This document shows positions 35,476 through 43,813 of a stretch of DNA of 64,000 nt, one piece after another. The translations under genes and the position numbers were made by a program. Each line of letters starts with the position of its first letter. Position 1 is the stretch's first letter. The notes below the pieces were generated by a model. It did no database searches, was not told the DNA's origin, and saw only the letters and a program-made list of their open reading frames with translations. This DNA is from Anaerolineales bacterium (GTDB taxonomy: Bacteria; Chloroflexota; Anaerolineae; Anaerolineales; UBA11579). Where the stretch lies: contig JAHCIH010000005.1 of NCBI GenBank assembly GCA_026129335.1, forward strand, positions 52,745 to 116,744, in the 5' to 3' direction.

Positions 35476-36849
35476 TCAAGCTGCCAGCGCCACTTCCGGC
35501 AGCTCGGCCTGTGCGGCCTTCACCTTGTCTTCAGGATATTGGTAATCGGTCAGCTGGCCGGCGAGGAACGCTTCGTAAGCCGCCAAGTCGAAGTGGCCGT
35601 GGCCGGAGAGGTTGAAGAGGATGGTGCGCTTTTCGCCCTTCTGCTTGGCATCCAGCGCCTGGTCGATAGCGGCGCGCACGGCATGCGCCGATTCCGGCGC
35701 GGGCAGGATGCCTTCGTGCCGGGCGAACTGATGGGCCGCCTCGAAGGTGGACACCTGCGGCACGGCGACGGCCTCTACATGGCCCGAGTCGCACAGCGCC
35801 GAGAGCAGCGGGGCCATGCCGTGGTAGCGCAGCCCGCCGGCGTGGATCGGCGCGGGGATGAAGCTGTGCCCCAGCGTGTGCATCTTGACGATGGGCGCCA
35901 TCTTCGCCGTGTCGCCGTAGTCGAAGGCATATACGCCCTGGGTCAGGCTGGGCGCGGCTTGCGGCTCCACGGCCAGCAGGCGGGTGCGCTGCCCATCCTT
36001 GAGGTTTTGGCGCAGGAACGGGAAGGCAATGCCGGCAAAGTTGGAGCCGCCGCCCACGCAGCCGATGACCACATCCGGGTATTCCCCGGCCAGGTCCATC
36101 TGCATCAGCGCCTCTTCGCCGATCACCGTCTGGTGCATTAGCACATGGCCCAGCACCGAGCCCAGGCTGTATTTCTTGGCCCCGCCGGAAGCCGCTGCGG
36201 CCTCCACCGCCTCAGAGATGGCGATGCCCAGAGAGCCTGGGTTGTCTTTGTCCGCCGCCAGCACGGATTGGCCGTATTGGGTGTGCTCGGTGGGGCTGGC
36301 GAACACTTTGGCGCCGTAGGTCTCCATCAGGATGCGCCGGTACGGCTTCTGCTGATAGGAGACCTTGACCATGTAGACTTCCACAGGGATGTCGAACAGC
36401 GACGCAGCAAAGGCCAACGCCGAGCCCCACTGGCCCGCGCCGGTTTCTGTGGTCAGCGCCTGGGTGCCGGCCGCCTTGTTGTAAAAAGCCTGTGGAATGG
36501 CCGTGTTGGGCTTGTGGCTGCCCACCGGAGAGGCGCCTTCGTATTTGTAGTAGATGTGCGCCGGAGTCTCCAGCGCCTTCTCCAGACGCACCGCACGCAG
36601 CAAAGGCGTCGGCCGGTATAGCCGGTACACATCCCGCACTTCTTCGGGGATGTCGATATAGCGGTCGCTACTCACCTCTTGCAGGATCAGCTCCATGGGG
36701 AACAACACCGAGAGGAAATCCGGCGTTACCGGCTCCAAGGTGCCCGGGTGCAGCACCGGGTTGGGCGGAACCGGCATATCGGCATTGATGTTGTACCAAC
36801 GCTTGGGTAGGTCGTTTTCAGTTAGGTTGAATCGAATCTGCTCGCTCAT
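35476..36849 (-). CDS. trpB: Tryptophan synthase beta chain, TrpB2 type
   Basis: PLP enzyme joining indole and serine to make tryptophan, 457 residues, longer than the roughly 400 of TrpB1 as expected for TrpB2. The PLP lysine is K113 in GSHKPNTA. The phosphate-binding loop is CVGGGSN and the conserved ETGAGQWG segment is present. No trpA is nearby, consistent with TrpB2 proteins, which often act alone as indole salvagers. It lies 170 bases downstream of trpS on the same strand, so the T-box upstream of trpS probably controls both. Confidence 0.93.
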   Translation of the reverse strand: MSEQIRFNLTENDLPKRWYNINADMPVPPNPVLHPGTLEPVTPDFLSVLFPMELILQEVSSDRYIDIPEEVRDVYRLYRPTPLLRAVRLEKALETPAHIYYKYEGASPVGSHKPNTAIPQAFYNKAAGTQALTTETGAGQWGSALAFAASLFDIPVEVYMVKVSYQQKPYRRILMETYGAKVFASPTEHTQYGQSVLAADKDNPGSLGIAISEAVEAAAASGGAKKYSLGSVLGHVLMHQTVIGEEALMQMDLAGEYPDVVIGCVGGGSNFAGIAFPFLRQNLKDGQRTRLLAVEPQAAPSLTQGVYAFDYGDTAKMAPIVKMHTLGHSFIPAPIHAGGLRYHGMAPLLSALCDSGHVEAVAVPQVSTFEAAHQFARHEGILPAPESAHAVRAAIDQALDAKQKGEKRTILFNLSGHGHFDLAAYEAFLAGQLTDYQYPEDKVKAAQAELPEVALAA

Positions 36850-37022
36850 GGCTTGCTCCTTGCTTGTCTTAGGTTGGATTGGATGCCCAACAGGGCATGC
36901 AGCAAGGCCATGAGCGCGGGCGGTGCGAAGCTAAGCAGCCGGCGCTGGGCCTTGCCTGGACGGCATCGCGCCAGCCCTTCAAGGCGGCCGGTCCTGCTTG
37001 GGAGGAATGGGGAAGAACTGGT

Positions 37023-38018
37023 TCACTGCAACCCCATCTTCTGCATGGCTTCGCGCAGCGTGGCCTGCACCAGGGGGCGCGCCTGCTCCGTGCCGTCGTC
37101 GAGGACTTTGACCACCGCAGCGGGGTCTTTGCTCAACTCAGCGCGGCGGGCGCGCAGCGGGGCCAGGTATTCGTTCAAGGCTTCGGCCAGGCGCTTCTTG
37201 ACCTCCACGTCGCCCACCTTGCCCTCGCGGTAGCGCTGCTTGAAGTCTTCCACCTCATCCGTGTTCGAGTTGAACACACCGTGATATTCGAACACCGGGT
37301 TGCCCTCCACCGTGCCCGGGTCGGTGGCGCGCAGGCGGTTGGGGTCGGTGTACATGCTCATCACCTTCTTGGACGTCTCTTCCGGCGTGTCGCCCAGGCG
37401 GATGGTGTTGCCGTAGGAGTTGTGCATCGTGCGGTTGTCCGTGCCGGGTAGCCGGGCCGTCTTGGTCAGTAGGCCCTCCGGTTCGGGGAAGGTCTCGCCA
37501 TATTGGGTATTGAAACGCCGGGCGATCTCGCGGGTCAGCTCGATGTGGGGCAGCTGGTCCTCGCCCACCGGCACCAGGTTGGCCTTGTAGATGAGGATGT
37601 CCGCGCTCTGCAGCACCGGATAGGTGAGCAGGCCCACTGAGGGGTTCAGCTTGAGCTGCTGGATTTGCTCCTTGTAGGTGGGCACGCGCTCCAGGCGCGC
37701 CACGGTGGTGAGCATGCCGAAGAGCAGCGAGAGCTGGGCGTGCTCCATCAGCGCTGACTGGCGCACGAAAGTCGCCTTGGCGGGATCCAGGCCGGAGGCG
37801 AGCCAATCGACCATCACATCGGCGATGTTGTTCTGCACTCGCTCCGGGTGCTCATAGTCCGTGGTGAGTACGTGCAGGTCGGCGATGAGGAAATAGCACT
37901 CATAGTCTTCCTGCATCTTGGCCCACTGCTCCAGCGTGCCCACCAGGTGGCCGATGTGGCGCGGCCCGGTGGGGCGATGCCCGGTAAGAATGCGGTCTTT
38001 TGTCTTCTTGTCTGCCAT
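37023..38018 (-). CDS. trpS: Tryptophanyl-tRNA synthetase
   Basis: Class I aminoacyl-tRNA synthetase charging tRNA-Trp, 331 residues. HIGH is exact at residues 21-24 (PRHIGHLVG). The second ATP-binding motif, normally KMSKS, reads TMHNS (197-201) within the context GTDNRTMHNSYGN, so both lysines are missing. Other family blocks such as YPVLQSADILIYKA and VGEDQLPHIELTREIA are intact. ATG at 38018 has GGAGG 7 bases upstream. It is preceded by a T-box leader with a tryptophan specifier codon. Confidence 0.94.
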   Translation of the reverse strand: MADKKTKDRILTGHRPTGPRHIGHLVGTLEQWAKMQEDYECYFLIADLHVLTTDYEHPERVQNNIADVMVDWLASGLDPAKATFVRQSALMEHAQLSLLFGMLTTVARLERVPTYKEQIQQLKLNPSVGLLTYPVLQSADILIYKANLVPVGEDQLPHIELTREIARRFNTQYGETFPEPEGLLTKTARLPGTDNRTMHNSYGNTIRLGDTPEETSKKVMSMYTDPNRLRATDPGTVEGNPVFEYHGVFNSNTDEVEDFKQRYREGKVGDVEVKKRLAEALNEYLAPLRARRAELSKDPAAVVKVLDDGTEQARPLVQATLREAMQKMGLQ

Positions 38019-38282
38019 CTTGCCTCCAAACAAAAACGTCCTCAATCCAATGGATTGAGGACGAACGAACTCCGCGGTGCCACCTCAGTTAGCTGGGTCG
38101 AAACCCAACTCGCTTGAAGCCCGGTAACGGGGGCGCCCGGCAACAGCTACTGCATGGTTGGTTCGCTGCGCAACTCCGCGGCCCATTCGGCGCCGGCGTG
38201 GGGGCAGGTCTTTCAGCAGGCCCTGCTCTCTGTGCCTTCGTTTCGGCGCGTACTACTCCGCTTCGCGGTCTTTGCTTATTGA
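38019..38282 (-). promoter_or_regulatory. T-box leader, tryptophan specific
   Basis: RNA leader that senses uncharged tRNA-Trp and prevents termination. On the minus strand the T-box AGGTGGCACCGCGG is at 38085-38072. The terminator is a perfect stem (38038-38049 with 38051-38062) followed by GTTTTTG. Stem I shows the loop-E pair AGTA on the 5' side and GAA (38188-38186) followed by the specifier TGG (38185-38183) on the 3' side. The TGG codon matches the downstream trpS and trpB. The 5' end is inferred from the promoter. Confidence 0.92.
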
Positions 38283-38288
38283 ATAGCG

Positions 38289-38317
38289 ATTATGCGGCTG
38301 AAAACGGCGCTTGTCAA
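38289..38317 (-). promoter_or_regulatory. Promoter of the T-box/trpS/trpB transcript
   Basis: TTGACA (38317-38312) and CATAAT (38294-38289) are separated by 17 bases on the minus strand. This is one of the best matches to a sigma70 promoter in the window. Confidence 0.8.
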
Positions 38318-38324
38318 GCGGGGC

Positions 38325-40202
38325 TTACTGGCACCACTCCGCATAGCCGTAGTTCTCTATCTCTTGCAACAATTGCGTCCCCGGCTCGGCGCCGAAGCCG
38401 CAGAAGTCGCCGCGGGCCGCGGCCAGCTGGTAGGGGACGAACAGCGGCAGCGCGGGGATGCGCTGGGCGAAGAGGTTCTGCGCCAGCGCTTGCGCCTCGG
38501 CGTAACCGGGCTCGCCGGGGAGGCGGCTCAGCGCGGCTGCACAGACCGCATCGTACTCCGCGTCGGCCCAGCCGGCGATGTTCCAGCCGCCCCAGCTGTA
38601 TTTGAAGGTCCCCAGGTCAGGGCCGGGGATGGCCTCGCTGAGGTACAGATAGCAGGCGGGCTGTTCGGTGCCGGGCCAGGCGAACTGGGCCAGTTGAAAA
38701 CGCCGGCCGAAGACCTCTCCCTCCGGCCCGGGCGCGAAGACCTGCTCGGCCGGGCCGCTGTGCACATCCAGCGCAATGCCGCAGTCATCCAGGCTGGCGC
38801 GCAGCAGGCCGGCGATGGCCGCTGCCATCGGGCTGTCGCCGATGGCCAGGGTCAGCTGCAGCGGCAAGCCGGGCACTGCGCCGGGGAAGAATTGGTTGGT
38901 GCGGAGGCCATCCGCGCCGTGCGGCCAACCCAGCTCATCCAGCAGGGCGTTGCCCGCCGCCGGATCAAAGGGGATGCCGTAACCCACGGACACAGTGTCC
39001 GCGGGCGGGTAGGTGTGCAGCACATTGCCCTGGCCGAAGGCCAGCTGGTCCACCAGCGCCTGCCGGTCGATGCACATGGCGATGGCCTCACGCATGCGCA
39101 GATCGCCAAACAGGTTGGCGCTGTCCTGGAAGACGTTGAAACCGTCGTCGTGGTCCAGCGGGCGGACGCCGAAGGCCAGCTGCTCCCAGCGGCCCGCCGG
39201 GGCGTAGTGCAACTGCGCTCCGGCGGCTTGCAGGGCTCCGACCTGGTCGGCCAGCCCATCAGCTGGCAGAAGCAAGTCGCAGTTGCCGTTCTGCAAGTCC
39301 GCTGCGCTGAACGCGCCGAAGATGAAGTTCAGCGTCTCAAAATAAGGGAGACCCTCGGCGGCGCGGAAGTAGTTCGGGTTGCGCTCCAGTGAAATGCGCT
39401 GGCCGGGTGTCCATTCGCGGACGCTATACGGCCCCCAGCCCAGCGGCCGGCGGCTGCTCGCCTCGATGGTCAGCAGGTCGGCGGCGGAGGTATCGCCCCA
39501 GATATGGCGCGGCAGCGGGTGCCAGAAGTTGGTCTGATAGCCGGGGTCCAGGTAGCCGGGCAGGCCCTGCCACACGGCGCGCTCGCCCTCGGCAGTGTAG
39601 CTGGCGGTGCGCTCTATCTTGCTCTTGTCGCCCGGGGTGGCCGGGTCGGCCTCCAGTTCAAAGGAATACACCGAATCGGTCGCGGTCAGCGGCGCGCCGT
39701 CCGCCCAGGTCAGGCCGGGCTTGAGCGCAAAGGTGACCACCAACTGGTCCATCTGCACCTCGCCCTCGCTGTACTCAATGACGCAGTCGCCATCCCGGCA
39801 GCCCGCCGGGTAAATGCGCAGGCCGGGTTGCAAAGGGGCCACCTGGCCGCCTGCGTCCACCACCAGTGAGCCCGGGCTCACTGCCACGGTGTGCAATACC
39901 GCCCCGCCATTCTCCAGGCTGGGCACGCTCTGCAAGATGACCGCCTGCGGCTGGTGGCCGCGGCTGTCGAAGGGGCCGTCGTATATCGCCTGGCGGATGC
40001 TGCGCGCCGCCTGCGAATTGTCGGCATACAAGTACAGTGAGGCCGGTTCGCTGGGCGCGCAGATGTTCAGCGTCCCCGGGCCGGCCGGCTCCGGTGTGGC
40101 CGTGGGCTCGGGCGGCGCAGCGGGGCCGGCCCCAGCACAGGCCGCCAGCAGGATAGCCAAAAACAACAAGGGTAAGAAGCGTGGGGAGCGGGCGATAGGC
40201 AT
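38325..40202 (-). CDS. ABC transporter solute-binding lipoprotein, family 5
   Basis: Binding lipoprotein of 625 residues with lipobox LLAAC and a Pro/Thr/Glu linker. Unlike the larger binding protein elsewhere in the window, its lobes are in normal order: GLTWADGAPLTATDSVYSF first, then NPNYFRAAEGLPYFETLNF, then RMREAIAMCIDRQALVDQL, then a C-terminal lobe. Several Cys residues could form disulfides. No permease or ATPase genes are adjacent, so it is an orphan that may share a transporter. The ATG at 40202 is 7 bases after a TATAAT box, suggesting a leaderless transcript; no ribosome site is visible. Confidence 0.88.
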   Translation of the reverse strand: MPIARSPRFLPLLFLAILLAACAGAGPAAPPEPTATPEPAGPGTLNICAPSEPASLYLYADNSQAARSIRQAIYDGPFDSRGHQPQAVILQSVPSLENGGAVLHTVAVSPGSLVVDAGGQVAPLQPGLRIYPAGCRDGDCVIEYSEGEVQMDQLVVTFALKPGLTWADGAPLTATDSVYSFELEADPATPGDKSKIERTASYTAEGERAVWQGLPGYLDPGYQTNFWHPLPRHIWGDTSAADLLTIEASSRRPLGWGPYSVREWTPGQRISLERNPNYFRAAEGLPYFETLNFIFGAFSAADLQNGNCDLLLPADGLADQVGALQAAGAQLHYAPAGRWEQLAFGVRPLDHDDGFNVFQDSANLFGDLRMREAIAMCIDRQALVDQLAFGQGNVLHTYPPADTVSVGYGIPFDPAAGNALLDELGWPHGADGLRTNQFFPGAVPGLPLQLTLAIGDSPMAAAIAGLLRASLDDCGIALDVHSGPAEQVFAPGPEGEVFGRRFQLAQFAWPGTEQPACYLYLSEAIPGPDLGTFKYSWGGWNIAGWADAEYDAVCAAALSRLPGEPGYAEAQALAQNLFAQRIPALPLFVPYQLAAARGDFCGFGAEPGTQLLQEIENYGYAEWCQ

Positions 40203-40209
40203 GCGGGCG

Positions 40210-40262
40210 ATTATATCGGCTGGAGCGGTGCGCGGGGTCTGCCGCCCCATACATGCTAGAAT
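40210..40262. promoter_or_regulatory. Divergent -10 boxes for the binding protein and exonuclease genes
   Basis: TATAAT on minus at 40215-40210 lies 7 bases before the binding-protein ATG. TAGAAT on plus at 40257-40262 lies 9 bases before the exonuclease ATG. The gap between the two start codons is only 69 bases, so both promoters share it. No -35 boxes are obvious. Confidence 0.5.
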
Positions 40263-40271
40263 CGCCCTCTT

Positions 40272-40823
40272 ATGTCTGATGAATGTTTCATTTGTGTCGA
40301 TGTGGAGACCGCCGGGCCCAACCCGGCGGATTATTCCCTGCTCTCTGTGGGCGCCGCGCTGGTCAGTGACCCCCAGCAGACCTTCTACGCCGAGCTCAAA
40401 CCGCTGAAGCCGAACTTCACCGAAGAAGCGCAAACCATCCACGGCCTCTCGATGGCCGCGCTGGCCGAGGCCGGCCTGGAGCCGCGCGAGGCGATGCAGC
40501 GCTTCGCAGACTGGCTGGACGAGGTGCGCGGCGGCCGGCCGCCGGTGTTCGTGGCTTTCAACGCTCCGTTCGATTGGATGTTCGTGGCGGATTATTTCCA
40601 CCACTATCTGGATGGCAACCCCTTTGGCCATCGCGCTTTGGACATCAAGGCCCTGTACCTCGGCCTGCACGGCGGCCGCTGGGAGGACACCACCTTCCAC
40701 CACATCAGCAGCCACTACGGCCTGGACGAATATCTGAACCACAATGCGCTGGACGATGCCCGCCAGGGCGCCGCCGTGTTTGCCGCTATACTTGCCGAAA
40801 TCAAGGAGGCTACCAATGCCTGA
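40272..40823 (+). CDS. DEDDh 3'-5' exonuclease (DnaQ/RNase T-like)
   Basis: Exonuclease domain of 183 residues with all catalytic residues: D and E in CVDVETAGP, D in AFNAPFDWMF, and the His-x4-Asp pair in NHNALDDARQG. It is a stand-alone domain, so it could act as a proofreading subunit, RNase T-like tRNA trimmer or other nuclease; sequence does not decide. The end overlaps the next gene by 8 bases, whose ribosome site AAGGAGG lies inside this gene. Translation of the two is therefore probably coupled. Confidence 0.88.
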   Translation: MSDECFICVDVETAGPNPADYSLLSVGAALVSDPQQTFYAELKPLKPNFTEEAQTIHGLSMAALAEAGLEPREAMQRFADWLDEVRGGRPPVFVAFNAPFDWMFVADYFHHYLDGNPFGHRALDIKALYLGLHGGRWEDTTFHHISSHYGLDEYLNHNALDDARQGAAVFAAILAEIKEATNA

Positions 40824-42126
40824 ACCTTCCGCCGCACTGCAGCGCATCATCGAATCCGCCCAGCGCCTGGGCGTACAGCTGGACGAAGCCGCCGCCCTGC
40901 AATGGCTCACCGCCGTGGCCGCAGACGGCGGGGGCGACGACGTGGTCGTGGATGTGAAATCGGGCGTGTTCGGCCACCGCATGACCATGCTGGACTTCAG
41001 CCCGGAGGAGCTGGCCCACTTCCGCAAGATGGGCAAGCTGGTCGAGTTTTTGGATGTGCCCGGCAAGGTGGAAACCGCCCTGGCGCTCTCCGGCTCGGCG
41101 GCGCAGTCCAAGATCCAGACCTACCCCGGCGACGCCGACTTCTTCGAGCGGGTCAACATCATCGCCCCTACTCGTGAGGAAGCCTGCCGCATCCTGGGCG
41201 AGTTGATCCGCGAGAAGGCCCTGGGCACCTTCAAGGGCCCGGGCTACGAACTGATCGAAGTCAAGATGGGCAACTACCCCCAGAACGTGGTGCGCGACGG
41301 CAAGAAGCTGCCGGCAGACTCGCCCATCTCCTGGAGCGCGGCCGATGTGCAAGCCGGCAAGATCGAAATGAACGACGCCGAAGGCGCTCCGCTGACCATC
41401 ACCTGGGAGCAGGCTGCCCAGAACCCCGGCTGGTGCAAGCTGGATTGGGTGGTGGCTGACCAGGCGCACAAGCAACTGGTCAACGCCAGCAACATGCTGG
41501 ACGCCACCTGGGAGGCGCCCGACGGCACGATCACTCCGCTGGATGGCTACCTGGACCCCTATTTCCAGGAAGTCTACCTGGAGGCGGAATCCATTCCGCT
41601 GTTCACCAAGCTGGCCAAGCAGGTGGACGCCGACGCACTGGACGAATACGTCCGCCAGCTGGAAAACGAGGTGCGCAAGTACACCACCCGCGACCTGAAC
41701 TTCGGCAAGGCGGCCAAGCGCATGTACAACATCTTCCGCCTCACTGGGCGCTATGAGGAGGCCGCTTTCCTGCGCGAGCTGTTCGACGAGCCGGCCACGG
41801 TGCTCTACCAGGTTTGGTCGCTGATCCGCACCATCGAGGATTGTTTCACGCCGGATTCTTCGATCGAGCTGGAGACGCTGCTGGGCCAAACCGACAAGCT
41901 GATTCTCAGCGTGGTGAAAGCCTTGGAAGGCCCGGAAGAGGAGGAAATTGTGCGCGAGCTGCTGCAGCTGCGCGACATCCTCTCCCGCGAAAAGACAGAG
42001 GGAAAACTCTCTACACAGGCTGAGGCGGCCAAGGCTGAGCTGATCAATCTGGTCAACAACTTCTACTACGAGCGCATGACCGGGGTGCCCAAGATCAAAG
42101 AATACATGGATGGGTTGAACGGCTAG
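40816..42126 (+). CDS. Putative nucleotidyltransferase-fold protein of unknown function
   Basis: 436 residues, no family recognised. The sequence LSGSAAQSKIQTYPGDADFF fits the polymerase-beta-type nucleotidyltransferase pattern: G93-S94, then D106 and D108, with a possible third carboxylate D210 in CKLDWVV. The C-terminal 170 residues are strongly helical, with charged repeats and RMYNIFRLTGRYEEAAFLRELF. This layout recalls poly(A) polymerase or CCA-enzyme proteins, but activity is inference only. AAGGAGG lies 7 bases before the ATG. The gene follows a DEDDh exonuclease with an 8-base overlap. Confidence 0.75.
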   Translation: MPEPSAALQRIIESAQRLGVQLDEAAALQWLTAVAADGGGDDVVVDVKSGVFGHRMTMLDFSPEELAHFRKMGKLVEFLDVPGKVETALALSGSAAQSKIQTYPGDADFFERVNIIAPTREEACRILGELIREKALGTFKGPGYELIEVKMGNYPQNVVRDGKKLPADSPISWSAADVQAGKIEMNDAEGAPLTITWEQAAQNPGWCKLDWVVADQAHKQLVNASNMLDATWEAPDGTITPLDGYLDPYFQEVYLEAESIPLFTKLAKQVDADALDEYVRQLENEVRKYTTRDLNFGKAAKRMYNIFRLTGRYEEAAFLRELFDEPATVLYQVWSLIRTIEDCFTPDSSIELETLLGQTDKLILSVVKALEGPEEEEIVRELLQLRDILSREKTEGKLSTQAEAAKAELINLVNNFYYERMTGVPKIKEYMDGLNG

Positions 42127-42129
42127 TAG

Positions 42130-42633
42130 TCACTCGCCAATCTCCCTGACCATATCCAGATAATCGCTCAAATCCGGCGGGGCTGCCCAATCCACCGGCC
42201 CTTTGTCGAAGCGATAAGCCAGGCGCGGCAGCACCACCTTGCCCCAGGCATAGCGGAAGTATTTGATGCGCTCTTCCCATTGACCGCCCCGCCCGAAACC
42301 ATCTTCACGGAAGTGCAGGCGCGTGCCGCCGCCTGGCAGCGCTTCCAGTCGTACAGTCACATGGGTGTGCTCTGCGCGCACTTCCGCCAATTCGGGCGGC
42401 GCATTCCAGGTAAACGAGAGCATGTGCGGGCGTTGCAGGGCCAGGAAGACCACGCTCTCGCCGCCGCGTGAACCGGGCTCAGCATCTGGGTTGAAGTACA
42501 TCTCATAAGCCCCGCCCGGCCGGGGGTCTATTTTGGATTCCGGCGCAAAGAACGTATCCCCCGTCACCCAGGCATCCCAAACCTCTTTCGGAGTGGCCGG
42601 CAGGTCCAGCTGGAAGTGAATCGTGCGTTCCAT
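42130..42633 (-). CDS. SRPBCC (AHSA1-like) domain protein
   Basis: 167 residues of the START/Bet v1-like fold used for hydrophobic ligand binding. The start RTIHFQLDLPATPKEVWDAWVT and the middle FNPDAEPGSRGGESVVFLAL, then LSFTWNAPPELAEVR, follow the AHSA1 pattern. ATG at 42633 is taken because the preceding SRPBCC gene ends at 42635. It is third in an ArsR-SRPBCC-SRPBCC operon, a common arrangement in which the regulator responds to an unknown ligand. Confidence 0.85.
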   Translation of the reverse strand: MERTIHFQLDLPATPKEVWDAWVTGDTFFAPESKIDPRPGGAYEMYFNPDAEPGSRGGESVVFLALQRPHMLSFTWNAPPELAEVRAEHTHVTVRLEALPGGGTRLHFREDGFGRGGQWEERIKYFRYAWGKVVLPRLAYRFDKGPVDWAAPPDLSDYLDMVREIGE

Positions 42634-42634
42634 T

Positions 42635-43081
42635 TTATGGGGCCAGTACCCACTCGCCAAACACGCCCAAAATCTCTTCCCAGCCATCGCCATAGCTCGC
42701 CGCGTACTGCGGCACGCCGGCGGCCGCCCAGCCGCTGTGGGTCAGCGTTACCGTGGTCTGCCCATCCGCCTCGGTGAATTCGACCAGCACTTGCGTAGGC
42801 GCCTGGTACTCTTCACCCTTCCAGGTAAAACTGAACCGCTCGGGCGGCTGCCAGGCGCTGACCTCGCCGATCTGGAACTCCTCGCCGTTGGCGAACACTT
42901 CGTAGAAGCGCCCACCGAGGCGCGCCTCGAAGTGGATCTGGCCCGGGGCTGTCTCTTCGGGCGCGAAGCTGTAAGTGAACTTGCCCTTGAAGGGCCACCA
43001 ATCGTTGACCCGGTTGACGAAAGCATCGAAGACTTTGTCCTTGCCGGCTTTGATCTGAATGCTTGCCGTGACGCTATCCAT
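42635..43081 (-). CDS. SRPBCC (AHSA1-like) domain protein
   Basis: 148 residues, single SRPBCC domain: IQIKAGKDKVFDAFVNRVNDWWPF at the start, GGRFYEVFANGEEFQIGEVSAWQPPERFSFTW in the middle, and VTLTHSGW near the end. It differs clearly from the neighbouring copy, so the pair is not a recent duplication. It overlaps the arsR gene by 8 bases, consistent with translational coupling and control by that regulator. Confidence 0.87.
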   Translation of the reverse strand: MDSVTASIQIKAGKDKVFDAFVNRVNDWWPFKGKFTYSFAPEETAPGQIHFEARLGGRFYEVFANGEEFQIGEVSAWQPPERFSFTWKGEEYQAPTQVLVEFTEADGQTTVTLTHSGWAAAGVPQYAASYGDGWEEILGVFGEWVLAP

Positions 43082-43406
43082 CCTGTTCCTCCACGTAGTC
43101 TTTTAGAGACGCCAGCGCGGTGCTCCACATACCGCGCACCTCCTCCAGCCAGGCTTGCATCTCCTGCAGGGCCGCAGGATCCACGCTGTACCACCACTCA
43201 CGCCCGCGCACCTCGGCGCGGGCAATGCCCGCCTCGCGCAGCACGCGCAGGTGGCGCGAGACGGCCGGCCGGCTGACCGGGTAGGGCCCGGCCAGCTCGC
43301 CGGCCGTCTTCGGCCCGCTCGCCAGGCGGCGGACGATGTCCAGCCGTGCCGGGTCGGAGAGGGCGATGAACTTCTGGCGGACGATTTGGCTGCTCACGAT
43401 GGCCAA
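43074..43406 (-). CDS. ArsR-family transcriptional regulator
   Basis: 110-residue winged-helix repressor. The helix-turn-helix is AGELAGPYPVSRPAVSRHLRVLREAGI, followed by the wing AEVRGREWWYSVD. No metal-binding Cys motif is seen, so it belongs to the metal-independent group usually paired with SRPBCC genes. The start is TTG at 43406 or, perhaps better, GTG at 43397; neither has a ribosome site. A 32-base perfect palindrome overlaps the start and the promoter, indicating autorepression. Confidence 0.9.
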   Translation of the reverse strand: MAIVSSQIVRQKFIALSDPARLDIVRRLASGPKTAGELAGPYPVSRPAVSRHLRVLREAGIARAEVRGREWWYSVDPAALQEMQAWLEEVRGMWSTALASLKDYVEEQDG

Positions 43407-43433
43407 TATGTAACATATATGTTACATATTGGC
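43402..43433. promoter_or_regulatory. Perfect 32-base palindromic operator of the arsR-SRPBCC operon
   Basis: GCCAATATGTAACATA (43402-43417) is followed directly by its exact reverse complement (43418-43433). On the minus strand a possible TTGCCA-N17-TACATA promoter lies within and beside it, so a bound dimer would block RNA polymerase. Confidence 0.88.
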
Positions 43434-43446
43434 AAGCCTTTTAACT

Positions 43447-43478
43447 AAAGAGCGACCCCATAGGGTCGCTCTTTTTTT
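43447..43478. terminator. Intrinsic terminator between the sigma-factor and arsR operons
   Basis: AAAGAGCGACCC (43447-43458) and GGGTCGCTCTTT (43463-43474) form a 12-base-pair stem with a CATA loop. The T-run is stronger on the plus strand. It lies just after the membrane protein gene on minus and before the arsR promoter. Confidence 0.8.
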
Positions 43479-43482
43479 CGGT

Positions 43483-43812
43483 TTAGTCTTCGCTTTCTTC
43501 CGGGTGAGCGCTGTGCTGCAAACGCTCCTTCTCCTCCGGCGTCAGCGGCCCCCGGCGCCAGCCCTTGCGGTGGCGACCCCGGCCGCCGCGGGCGCCCGAG
43601 CCAAAACCGCCGAAGAGAAGGCGGCTGAGCACCAGCAATCCCAGCGCCTGCCAGAAGGTGATCAGCGGCAAGCCGAACAACTCGGGCAGCAGCCAGTTCC
43701 ACAACGCCTGCACTACGAACGCACCGAGGGTCACAAAGGCGGTGATACCCAGAATCACCAGGATGCCGATGCCCACCCAGTGCCCGATACTATGCTTGAT
43801 CTTCTTTTCCAT
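43483..43812 (-). CDS. Small membrane protein linked to an ECF sigma factor
   Basis: 109 residues. Two membrane helices (about 12-36 and 44-66) are followed by a Gly/Arg-rich stretch (GGFGSGARGGRGRHRKGWRR) and an acidic tail. It starts one base after the sigma factor stop. Proteins of this design are often found beside ECF sigma factors and may act as anti-sigma or stress membrane proteins, but no zinc-binding anti-sigma motif is present, so the role is unproven. Confidence 0.8.
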   Translation of the reverse strand: MEKKIKHSIGHWVGIGILVILGITAFVTLGAFVVQALWNWLLPELFGLPLITFWQALGLLVLSRLLFGGFGSGARGGRGRHRKGWRRGPLTPEEKERLQHSAHPEESED

Positions 43813-43813
43813 T

